From Plazaster borealis (lineage: Eukaryota; Echinodermata; Asteroidea; Forcipulatida; Labidiasteridae), in NCBI GenBank assembly GCA_021014325.1, contig CM037464.1, forward strand, positions 7,037,127 through 7,101,126: a stretch of 64,000 nucleotides of DNA. Reading direction: 5' to 3'. The translations under genes and the position numbers were made by a program. This document shows, piece by piece, positions 45,036 through 57,900 of this stretch; the first letter of the stretch is position 1; each line of letters starts with the position of its first letter. A model generated the notes under the pieces. That model was not told where the DNA came from and did no database searches. It saw only the letters and a list, made by a program, of their open reading frames with translations.

Positions 45036-45285
45036 TGATTTCGAGCCATGAAATCAGTTTGCAAGTACGATGTACATTGTAATCTGAAAACAAGATAAAG
45101 AAACATAACACGTCAACAGTTCATTGTAATCGTTTCAATTCAACGGGCAAAATGTAACATACAACTATTATATGTATGAGGCAATTAGGCCACCAGCAAA
45201 TGATGCATATTTTGAAGCCTGTAGGTTTGTGAGAAAGCGTCTGCAATGATTTCCATTTGTTATGTTTTTAGTAATGAATATGTTA

Positions 45286-45901
45286 TTAAGACTGAAAAAC
45301 ACCCAGACGGGAAGCGATGCCCTTTCCCGTCCTCCTCATCGGGCGCCCTCTATTACTGGGATTAGAAAGGGTGTCCGAAAAGTCATCAGTTATGAGTGCG
45401 GCATCCGATCCAGCATTAGGGCTGTCCGGAACAGAAGGGGCAGAGCCACCCAGCGGTGACATAGAGTCTAGGTAAGAGGGAGGACTCTGAAGATCGTTTG
45501 ATGTGAATGGAGGGTTAGTGCCCGGCAGAGGGGGTGGTGGAGGAGGGGGTGGTGGAGGGGGAGGAACTGAGATTGTTGGTGGGGGAGGTGGATTTTGAAG
45601 ATCATCGTAATCTGCTAATGGATATCCGTACAAATTTCCATCTCGGGGACTTACATCAGCTACTGGGTTATCAATCACCGCGGTGCCGGCGGTGTCATCA
45701 GCGGCAGGGACGTCGATGTCATCACCAGCGGGGCTAGCGGCGCTATTCTCGGTTACCCCGGGCAACGACTCCGGTAGAGAATCACGATCCGCTTCGTCAA
45801 CTTGTACAGGATTGTCAAGCTCCCCATTTTCTGAATCAATGAACACCGGTAGTAGAGTGTTGCCGTCGCTCTCGTCTACGACGGTATCTGTATCTTCACC
45901 A
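45286..45901 (-). CDS. Gene A exon 12: proline-rich cytoplasmic tail and stop
   Basis: These 616 bases enter in phase 2 and end at TAA (45288-45286). The first part is acidic (GEDTDTVVDESDG). Near residues 804-814 is a tyrosine cluster YGYPLADYDDL, whose YDDL fits YxxPhi sorting or hemITAM-like signals. A run of about 12 prolines ending PLPG (about 826-840) resembles profilin, SH3 or EVH1 ligands, and PPSY (about 853-856) is a PPxY WW-domain ligand. The end is basic (GRPMRRTGKG). The motifs are seen; signalling roles are inferred. There is no similarity by eye to the Gene B tail. Confidence 0.82.
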
Positions 45902-48900
45902 CTACGTAAACACATAAAATAACATAAAATAACAATACACACAAATTTGCCCCGAGTTAAAAAAAACACCGTTGTATCACTCAGTGCTGAAAACTCTTTG
46001 AATCTGAGAACGGAAAACCGAATACTGGTTATATGATGGTAGAGCAGTATAGTACACTGAACTGCGTACTTTGTGGAAAACATCACCATTGTGATATCAT
46101 ATTGCAGGCTGGCACGGAGCAGCTATATCGTTCAAAACCACAGTGGAAGATATTGAGTGGTCAGACAGTAGGAGGGTTGACTGTGACTGTGCACATGCAT
46201 TCACCACTTGATATCATTTTGCAGGCTGGCATAATAATCAATCAAACCCAGTGTGTGATATTGAATAGTCAGACAGTCAAAGGGTCGACTGTGTAGGCCT
46301 ACTGCATACGTGGATTTACCACGTGGTATTATATTGCAGGCTGGCATAGTTTATATATCATTCAAAACCACAGTGGCTGAAATTGAATGGCCAGACAGTA
46401 AAAGGGATGACTGTGTACTGTGTAGATACGTTCAGCGGATTCTGGGTTCCGTGGGTGACAAGGAATCTATCTCAAAATTACCCAGATGTGGGTCAAACTG
46501 ACGCAGACTCCGAGTTAAAAACCAGTTTCCGGGTCAGCCTAACCCAGAAATGGGTCAGGCCCCGTGTGATCCGGAATCCGGGTCAATTCTAAATAGTCAG
46601 ACTGTAGTAGGGTCGACTGTATACTGTGTATATATATTCACCGTGATGTCATTATGCACAATATAACATGCTGGGATGGCTCATTCATCATTCAAAACCA
46701 TAATGGATGATTCTGAATGATCAAAGAGATGTAGTGACAGTCAAAGTGTCAGAAAATGAACGGTCAAAGTGTCAGAAAAATAACAGCGTCAAACCTTTCC
46801 ACTAGGTGTTCTTTCTTGCCCCTGGGCGATTTACTGCAGCAAACCATCATACACACAACAACGAAGACTGTCAGACATAGACAAATCAACACAACCAAAC
46901 CTACAAATCAAGTGTAAAAAACACATCTCAAAATTATTCAGCATAACGTAGCGTTAGTTATTAACTAGTATTTAAGGTCCTTATAAAACAATATGAATTT
47001 CAATAAGTTGGTTTAGTATAGTTTGAAGTTGGCAGAGTATACACCAATCCTTCACCGATCTTGAACTCTTGGTGGCAGCAGACAAACTGCGGTGGTACTG
47101 CGGTAGTACGACCTTGCCACTTATGTAACTATTATTTATAAACAACCATTATTTACATATAACCATTTATAAATTAACTAGTGTAGCCCAGCCCTTAAGC
47201 CCATCGATAGGCAACGCAGTACCACCCAGGTACCACCGCAGTAATTGAGGCGTTTCTGCTGCCACCAAGAGTTCAAGATCGGTGAAGGATTGGTGTATAG
47301 TTTGAAGTTGGTTTAGTATATTTAAAAGTTTGTAGTTAGTTATGTATAGATTGAAGTTTTTTGTTTATGTACAGTTTGAAGTTGGTTAAGTATAGCTTGA
47401 ACTTTGTTTAGTATAGTTTGAATTTGTTTTAGTATAATTTGAAATTGGTTTAGTATAGTTTGAAGTTGGCTTAATATAGTTTGAAGTTTAAAGTTAGTTT
47501 GAAGTCGGTGTAGTATATAGTTTGAAGTTGTTTTTAGTATAGTTTGAAGTTGGTTTTAGTACAGTTTGAAGTTGGTTTGGTAATTTGAAGTTGATTTAGT
47601 ATAGTTTGAAGTTGTTTTAGTATAGTTTGAAGTTGGTTTAGTATAATTTGTAGTTGGTTTAGTATAGTTTGAAGTTGGTTTAGTAGTTTGAATTTGGTTT
47701 AGTATAGTTTGAAGTTGGTTTAATATAGTTTGAAGTTAGTTTGAAGTTGGTTTAGTATAGTTCACAAAAAGCCTATATTTATCTTAATCGAAAATATCTT
47801 ATTTTGTTTTACTTACAAATAATAATCTGGGTGAAGGAGAATCCAAACGGGAAGACGCCCGTAATAGCTGCACGAAGAAATACAGTTCAGAAGTTAAGTT
47901 TAAACGACTCAACTTCTCAAATTTAGATGTATTGTTGACAGTTTCATATTAAATTATTTAAAACAAGTATGTTGAAAATAAATTGTTGATAATGAAAATG
48001 GCATAAACAATATACCCGAATACTGATGACGTCATAGTTTGTTTACCACTTTGCGGTAGAATGGGTCATGGAAAATCAACGTGTATAGAATTTAAGCAAT
48101 GCAGTGAACAAACCGTAACATCATCATTACAAATGTCTATTGAACTTTTATAAACAATATAATTCTTCTCTAGGTCTATTGAACGACACTCGCTAACAGG
48201 CAATATCAATCCTTCGCTGTAGACGGTGTAATTCGGCGTAATTCGAACTTCCGGGACCAAGTTGGTGCCCACCATAGTTTTGTTTTTTGGTTTTTGTGAT
48301 ACCCTTTTCTTCAAATAATTTAGTTGAACGTAAAGTTGATGGCTATACAAATCATTGTCGGGGAAGTACAAATTTAACCATGAAATATATGAAAGTAAAA
48401 TAAAACAAATCAACACAGAAAACCCGAGAATAAGACTTGACCGCTGTTTCCGGTTACTTGTAAACAATTAAAAAAATTGCCCAACTGACGTTTACGTTAT
48501 GACAAATTCGGGTGTGATTGGCAGATGAGGTATCCTAATAATAACCACCCTAGTCCAAAGTTTTAATTTTGTTTCAATGTTAATGTTAACAAATTATGTA
48601 TATTATATAAGTATTGCAATTGTATTTATAACAAATTGTTAAGGGTATAATTTGTCCAAAAGTCGTGTATACATAAAACAAAAAAGGGAGAGGTTTGACT
48701 AAAGTACGGTTAATACATTTTATGTCCTAAAACCTAAATCCCTTTGAGACGAAATTAAAAGCTATATTATTGACAAAATTTCACAGTACAGTATAAAGAT
48801 AATTAATCTTTAAAAATTAAAATCAGACATACACCAAACATGTATAAAACCGCACTCGGTGATTGATGGCTGGTTTAGCAATCTATGTTTTACAAGAATG

Positions 48901-51900
48901 TAACAGGTCCAACAACAGGGTTTAAAACTGTTTCAAAGGAATGGAAATTGAAAGGGTAACAGTCACCGTACCTTTACAAGCAAGATCCCCGTCGAAAGAG
49001 CCGTCTGCAAGGCAAAGGTACGACCCAGATGAGCTAGTTGGTCGGTAATGAGACTTGCAGTTTAATGTGTAGATTTGCCCTTCATACACGGATACCACAA
49101 CAGCATCAGTGGGTTTGGAGTTTGGAACAATTGGAACGAGACAGACCTTCCGATCTGTAAGAAACAACAACAATCAGTTTATCATTAATTCTTAAAATTC
49201 TGAAAAAATATTATAGTCATCAATAGTAGAAACAAAACAAAATGCACCACTTGAACAGAATTGATAAGCTTGTTAAAACACGTTTTGAGGTTTATGAATT
49301 ACGAGACCCATTTATGTAGCACCTTATAAGGGTTTACAATATGCTGCAGCGCACTCGGCAGCTAATGCCAGAAACACCCGAGCAAACCCCTTCTCTTAGC
49401 GATAAGTGTAACTGTGTTATGTTATGTTACGGGACCTACGGCTTTACGTCTCATCCGAAAGACGAAGAAATAATGGTAAAGTGTCTTTCTTAAGGACACA
49501 AGTGTCAAGACCGGGACTTGAACCCACACTGTGCTGATCAGAAACACCAGAGATATTTACATATCATCGACATCACCTATGAAGCTTCAAGTCTTCTGTA
49601 ATAATTGGGCATGTTTACAAAAATAAACAGTTGTGCAAATTCGTTGACATCTTTAAACCTAGGAGTGCATGGGGGACCGAAGTTGGGGGAAAAACTTGAG
49701 AATTTTGTGTTTATGGTTGTCCGGGTTAATTTATACCTCTAAGCTCGGCTGAAATGGAGTATGCTCGGTTCAATATCGTCCCATTGGTGGTATCTCTATG
49801 CTGTGGATTGGCATCGTTGAGCATCCATCTAATCCACTGCGTGGCTTCCCCGTTTGAAGTTGCCGCCTCACTCCACACTAACGGAGAAGTCTGGAAACTG
49901 ACTCCCATTATGTTACCGGGTAAAAAGGGTAACCAGTCTGACCTATCTAAGGTCACTGAAAATACTGCCTCGGGTGCTCCTGCTATGGAGGTCTCGTCTC
50001 GTAGAACATATTTGTCCGTATCATATACCGACCATATGCTGACTTTAAATGGTACCGCAAGGTTTGCAGAGAAAAAACTAAAGCCACGTATAAATCCAGT
50101 ACAGTTGAAGGGGTTACCAGTGTTAAGTAAGAGGACATCGTTTCCGTCACGGTCCTGTCTTTGTTCGACTGTGGCACCATGGGAAAGAGGGCACTCTGTA
50201 TGTAGGCAAAACAAGAAACCAGTATCTGCCAGTCAGTGAATGCAAACATTGAATTTCAGTTCATAACTGGGCAGTTTCCAATATATGGGTCTTTGAAGGG
50301 CTTAAGAAGTGAGTCTAAAACTCTTCACGATGACAAAACAACGATAATGATATCATCTCAAGCAGTCATGTAACACAGTTCGACATTTCGTTAAGTGTCC
50401 ACCTTGGAAAACTGCACAGAAATACCACTGAGTGTTCACTGGGTGATCATACTGTCTAAGTAGTACCACGTCAGTGTGCACACATCGTCATCACTGCTTA
50501 ACCACTGTATAGACACACTGTGAAAAAGTTGACAGTGGTCTAGTTGCAAACTCGCTGTGTTAACAACATATAGTAGTACACTAAGAACACATACCGTGGT
50601 TGCCTAGTGAAAACGCTGCAAAATTTGTCTAAGGGCTGGTAAAGCACAGACAAAACATTAAAAGTCTTGCCAGATCATTTAACCGAATAAAATGATTTGC
50701 AGGGTCGGTGCATACTGATACAACGTCACACGCTATACGCATAAATTACACGGTGATATCGGGGTAAAATTTTAGTTTCTAATGATTTCCCCCACCATTT
50801 AAGTTTGAGATCCTACTTGTAAGTTATAGGTATAATTTCAAAGCACTTTACCATGGGGTTGCTCTGCCCTGGTAGTGGCAGCATCCGTCGGTGGCATGCT
50901 GCTCCTTTCGGTTGGCACGGGGGAGCTGTGTGCCGATGAAGGCATAGCATCCGAAGACGATGAGTCACCACCCATGGGTGACGAAGACGAGTACGTAGGT
51001 GACGTCCCCGTGGGGCCAGCAGAGCTTGGAGCAGCTGACGACGTATCGGATGGGAGGGCACTCGGAGAGTCACTTGATGGGGCGCTGGTTAATGCAATCG
51101 TAGGTGGGGCCGTGGAAGGGGTCGTTGGAGAGGGTGTTGTGGGCGGCACGGTTGGCAATGCATCTGAAAAGGTAAAGTTACACAGATAAATCATCAAATA
51201 GCATCTATATGTAAAAGTATTGTCTGCCTGTTTTATCGTCATTCTTATACGTTAAACATAAACAAATTGCGATTGCAGCCCTATTTTATTGTTATTATTT
51301 TTTTGGCAGACAAAGGATTTTTGCAACTCGTTTACGGTTTAGTGAGACAAATCTTGAGAACAAATGGCCTTAAATAATACAAAAATTACTTTCAACACAG
51401 TTTTTTTTTCCGATGACGGAAATATTTAGGGAAGTCTTACCTAAAGACTCGTAGCATACTACGAATCCGTAATTTCCCTCAGTCGGCGAACTTGCAACAG
51501 TGACAAATGTCAAAACAAACCCTGAGATCGGTGCATTGAAAGGTATCACCACGTCCTTCGGCGAGCCGGGTGCCGTCAAGGCGACCGTTGTGCCCGATGC
51601 GATCTCCAAACGATCCATGGAGTAGATATCAAACACGGGGATCTTCAGGGCAACGTACTTCGCCTTTGGGAGTGACACCGTGTAGGTGTTGGTTTCAAGC
51701 TGGTTGGTTCTCACGTATGGTCCCGGAAATCCGCGAGAATAAATGCATCCATTCGCTGTTGACAACATGCCGCCTGGTTGACCCACAGACGCTAGAAGAA
51801 ATAACATAGACAAATTACAGTAAATTAGTTTGAATATCCAATGTCCAATATCGAAATAGCAAAGTACACATTCGCTGTACAAACCTTTGTTAATGTCCTC

Positions 51901-54900
51901 CAAAGTTCAATCTGGAAATAGCAAAGTAAACATTCACTGTACAAACCTATGTGATGTCCAATGTCCAACATCGACATAAAAGTAGACATTCACTGTACAA
52001 ACCTAAGTGAATGTTCAATGTCCAATATCGAAACAGCAAAGTAGGCACTCACTTTACAAACCTATGTGAATGTCCATTGCCAATATCAAAATAACTTTAC
52101 TGCCATCATAGAAAAACAACTACACATGAAAACAATAAAATAAACCCAACAAGACATCAACAAAGGGGAATCTTGTTTTCTCGTTAGTTTTTATTAACCT
52201 AAATGCATAAATATAGCTTTTCTTGACTCATCATTTTAAATTTAGGTTTTTATGGTCCATTTCAACAAAAAAACTCACTCAATTTATCACCTGGCTCATT
52301 CAATGTAATAGATGCTTAGCATCGGGGATAAAGGATTATATTTGTATTATTATTATTATTATCTGTTTTTGCCCTGACACCGACTACAAATTCAGTACTT
52401 TCCCGAGTCCTGTGAAAAGCATCCACAGGCATAACATTCGGTGGGATTTGAGCCCACGACCTTTGCCATGGGACCACTTTTGTTTGTGTGCTACACAACT
52501 CCAATCCAAGACATCATAAAGTTTCACGGTCTCTCTCACGCCATGTATGCTGATGACACCCAACTCTATATCCCAATGAAAACTTCAAATAGAATCTCTG
52601 CAACAACACAAATTGAGAATTGTCTCCGTGACATCAGGGCTTGGATGTCAAGCAACTACCTGGTCCTCAATGACAACAAAATGGAAGTCCTCCACTTGTC
52701 TTCATCACATGCAAGAGGGAGTACTGCAATCGCACACATAACCTCCGGTGATTTCATCGTTTCACCCTCTAAATCAGTCCGAGATTTAGGAGTCTTGATA
52801 ATCACCTCAGTATGCGCCCACAGGTCAATGCTGTTTGTCGAAAGGCCTCCTTTGCATTGAGGAAAATTGGTATAATTCGGAACTTTCTTGACAAACGCTC
52901 CACTGAAATCATGGTTCACGCTTTAGTAACATCTCTCCTCGATAACTGCAATAGCCTGCTAACTGGCCTCCCGGACAAAGATATTAACAAACTTCAACGC
53001 ATCCAAAACTCTGCTGCTCGCCTGGTGTCTCTATCCAAAAAACGAAACCACATCACTCCAATTCTCAAAGATCTTCACTGGCTGCCGATACGGCAGCGCA
53101 TTGATTACAAAATACTTCTGCTCACCTTTAAAGCCCTGAACGGTACTGCTCCAAATTACATATAGTTGAACTGCTCTGCCGACATCAACCTCCTAGATCT
53201 CTCCGCTCGTCTTCCCAAAACTTCCTCACCACCACCACACCAAGGACTAAATCCTATGGCTCCAAGGCTTTTTCACACACCTCACCCAAGTTGTGGAATG
53301 CCCTACCATATTCTCTAAGAACAGCTGCTACCCTGGACAGTTTCAAATCCAACCTCAAATCCCACCTATTTCAACTGGCTTACTCTCGTTCTTTGTAATT
53401 TTTTGTATTGTTAAGCGCATCGAGATTTCTTGCAGTTATGTTTTGCGCTATATAAGATTTATCTATTATTATTATTATTATTATAGCCGGCGTACATGTA
53501 ATTCAATTTCAACAGATTAGCATTCACTATAGTCAGGTAAGATCATTCACATTCATTTAGCTCGCTAAGATCAATCAATTTCGCAAAAGCCAACAGCAAG
53601 AGGCTGGTCAACCATTCAATTTCATCAATTGTATAAACGTAATTTCAACTGTTTGGATGAAAGTGTCATTACATTATCGTGACAATACAGAATTATATAA
53701 TGCTTTTGTTCACTGCTGTTCCCAAGTGGAGGCTCTACAGGCAAATGGCTAACCGTGCAAAGGGGCGAATGTTAGCTAAAAGCGAAACCCTAGTTTGAAA
53801 AGATTTGGGAAACCCGTGTAAATTTGAATGCGTGTCAATGAAACTGAATTAATTATTGCTGAAATTGACTGGGAAATTCTATAAATACATGATTATTCCA
53901 AACGGAAATATTTCGCTGAAAGCTTGATAATGGCGAGTAAGTTTTCGGGTTGAAACTTTCAATGCCTATTTTTCGAGGAAGGGCATACTTTTGGTAATAA
54001 TTGTCAAAGACCAGTATCCTCATCCCAACATATGCATAAAATAACAAACCTGTGAAAATTTGTGCTCAATTTGGTCATCAAAGTTGCAAGAAAATAATGA
54101 AAGAAACAAAACACCCTTGTTGCATAGAAATGTGTGTTTTCAGGTGCCTGTGAGAGGCTTCATGCCTGGAGCCTTCCTCAGATTCAAATTTGTGGGGTGA
54201 ACGAATTGCATCTTTCTCCCCAATAAATTCAAAGGGGGTCGTTTCTAACAATGGTTCAAATTATCAACAGCTCTCTTCAAGTGCTCTTGACCAATTAAGT
54301 TTTCTTGGTAATTAGCTTTTGAAGTAATTACCAAAAGTATACCTTGCGTTTAACTACTTGAACAACTTTGCTGGAATATTGGTTTGATTTTTGCAACGAG
54401 TCTTTTAGATCACCCACAAGTTGCTTGAGACCATAACGGCCGGAAACAGCTTGTACCAAAATGCCCAGACCTAGCTACTTCCACTCAACCAAAAAGGTCA
54501 ATGTAAAGGTCATGACCTGAGTTGACATTCTCCAATGTTTCTCACGTTAACATAGTATCTATGCTTCTAAAACAAAACATAAATTATGTTTAATGTTATT
54601 TTTGTCAGGCCTTTTTTTCAATAATTTGTTTTCTTCAAAAAAATCAAGAATAAAACTATGCCCGGGCGTTCGATGGTGATTATACAGAAATAAATGATCT
54701 CACAGACATTTGTTTTTGTATTTTAAGAAAATACAAGGATTGGGATTCTTACTTGGCCAGATCGTATAGTATTCAGTTGACGTGCCGTCGCTGGTTCCAC
54801 ACGCCTCTGTTGCGTCTTCCCCGCACGGTGACGCACAATTCACTGTACCCACCAGGGGGCCCAATGAACCTGACTCTGCTCCACACAGACAACGGTTGCC

Positions 54901-57900
54901 GCTTATTGCCGCAAAGCTGTATAGCAAAAAATATATATACAAATATATAAAAAAATAAAATTAAAAAAATATATAAAAAAACACTCACAAAGATCTTGTA
55001 TGTGTTAAAAATCTGAACAGTCAGCTGAATCTATGGGAATGCAACATTTTGATTTATTCCCCTGTAATGATATAGTCTTTAATGGGTCTGTATACGTTTG
55101 GTAATGACTCTGGAAATGAATGGCAATAAAAAGTTACTTGGTAAGAAGAACAGCAGCTTTGGATAGTATGATGCATTTTGAGAAACTTTTCACTTCGAAG
55201 TACTGCGGTTATGGAAAAATATAACACTTTTTATCACCCAAAAATTCTGGCTCAGTGTGACCCGGAATCTGTGTCGAAAATTACCCAGAAAGGGTCAAAC
55301 TGACACAGAATCATAGTCAGAATCTCTCCTTTTTTCCGGTTTCCGGGTCAGCCTGACTCGCAAATGGGTCAGGTCACTGTGACACAGAATCCGGGACAAT
55401 TCTGACCCGGGAGGGTTTTGTAAGTGTAGGCTATATACATACTCAAAACTCCTGAATCTGCAAAGGCCCACGCAATGTTCGATAGAATCGACCCCGCTTA
55501 ACAGTAACTCCAATGTGGCCCAGTCAAGTGGGTTGCCGCGGTGACATCCATTAAAGTCATCAACTATTTCATTAATGACAAAAAAATAAACAATTAATAA
55601 ATAATACAACATATTTTTCGTCATGAATGGGGTTCATACATGTCATTTGCTTCTGTTTCCATGGAGTAATGTGACCTGTCCTTTCCCACTCTCCAATTTT
55701 TTTTCTGAATATTTTCCCCTATTTCCCCCTTTCAATTTTCAATGCTATCCTTTATTTTAAAAAGTCGTTATTAGGAGATACATGTATCTGCTACAAATCT
55801 CGTTGGGTTTATTGTTTACACTTTTTACTAAAGACCTTTGAACGAAAATGGCAACAAGTGACGTTTGCTGAAATTGTTTTCAATCAGTAAGAATATTCAG
55901 CTTATACATGAGAGTAAACAGATTGTAATTGTAAAAAAACAATCATGATGAAAACCCTTCTTCGGTGCCTTCCAGAAAGATTCGTGAAAAGCCCTGTTAC
56001 GTCATCACTCATGTTACGTCATATGTGGGAGCTCCGTTTTGTATAGCCGCTTTGTTGCAGCATGGAGGTATAACAATGCAAAAATCCCACACAACGTGAC
56101 GTCAAAGTATTGTCATTTTGACGCACGCCGTCAACGGCAGAAGTGTTTCTAGTTTTATAAAACCTTGAGGTTGGGGCCTAATCGATAATTACGAAAAAAT
56201 CTGAAGTGTACCAATATCAAAATTACATTTAAATGATAAAAAGACACACTATTAAACTAGTTTAAATGGCATTCCCGTTGAAAAATGTTCGCTCACGTAG
56301 CTGTTTAAAGTACATATTTCAAACACATTTCATGATCATCTTCTGGGCTTATAATTACAAAAATAAAATTACACAAACAATAATTGTCTTCGCTGAAATC
56401 AAGCAGCCGAACGTAAAGATTTTCCTTCCTGATGATTTAACTGTGACAAATATAAAGTAGTGGACCTATATAATGAAGAACAAGCGAAAAACAAATCGGC
56501 AGGCTTGGTCGCCCAGTTCTCCACCTTACTAATTCAAGTGCAAAGCTACACCATAATGCCATACACACCAAATGTTTATATACGCACCCTTCCCCTCTGG
56601 TACAGAAGTACCCCCCCCCCACACCCCCACGAATGATCCCCTAAAGAATTCATGAGATTCACAAATCACAATGAAGAGATAATGGAAGGGGGTACACCAT
56701 GCCATTTAAATCGAGCACAAAATCTACAAAGCACTGCTTTCAAGTGTAAGCATCCCCATTACTATATTCAGTGCATAAATATCATCCATCCATTATAACT
56801 GTCCAAACTATAAAAACAAACATCAATGGTAAGGTAACCTTGAATGGGCTCTTAAAAATTGTTTCGATTTTGAAGCGAAATATGTGTTTCTAAATAGTTC
56901 AAGCTTCAATCTGAACACCGCAGGGAGATCGAGGTAAATCTTAGTCAATAAGCCATTTGAGAATAAGATTTTAATAAAGTCTCGCAGTCAGAAGTTGCCG
57001 CTTAATTAATTTGAATTACTCAGACTGTAGAGAAAGTTGCTTTGTCATTGGTTGGGGCAAGCTTTCGACTGTAGCAGCCTCCAGAAGGGCAATGTGTCAT
57101 GCACATTCATTCAGAATTGTGCATGGGTGTTCGCTGTCTCTTACGTAACTGTACGTGTCACGGGTGCGATGCGAACCCCCCACGTTTATTTTTATGTTAC
57201 GTAATCATTTGCTTTAACTTGCATGGCTAGCGCCCTCTGCGGGCTGCTTCCCGTTCAAGATCATTCTGTTTTGGGCCGAAGACTGATACTGACGTCTTTG
57301 TGTGTGTCTTCACCCAACAGGTAAAGATCTTGTTATATTTTTCATTTAAATGTTTTCCTAATTACTACTTAGATTAATTGGTATTTAATAAGCACTATCC
57401 TCAAGTCTCATTTTGTTTATAGAATGTTGTTGACTAGTGGATATTTGGTTGATTTTGCAACATAACGCTATAGCTATTGACTGACTTACGAATTATTTAT
57501 TATACCTCAAGAGACTTTCCTAATAATCTTTGCAGTGTTACTGACTGTGCCGTTTTGGAGATCCTTTAGTTTATTTCATCACTGCCTCTGGGATAGGAAA
57601 TAACGTGTTTTATTGCATTCCTCCGTTAATTTGCCTTAAATCCAAGATGGAGGTCGCGTCCTTAATTTTGGCGCGAACCGCAGGTATTGTTTTATCGTTT
57701 CATTGTTTATTATTTTGAAGTTTAGTTTATGTAATTATTATCGTATATTTTGTAAGATCATTCTGGTTTGGGCCGAAGACTGATACTGAAGTCTTTGTGT
57801 GTGTCTTCACCCAACAGATCCACCGTTTTGACTGATTGTAAATAAAACTAAAGAGCTGCTACTACTAGCACACTTGCCGTCTCTGTCCGTACTCATTCCA

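Noticed and set aside
45534..45922. Plus-strand frames opposite the Gene A tail
   Set aside because: Shadows caused by the proline-codon repeats of exon 12.
49754..50239. 161-codon open frame on the plus strand
   Set aside because: Antisense shadow of Gene A exon 8, which has splice sites, correct phase and frame continuity on the minus strand.
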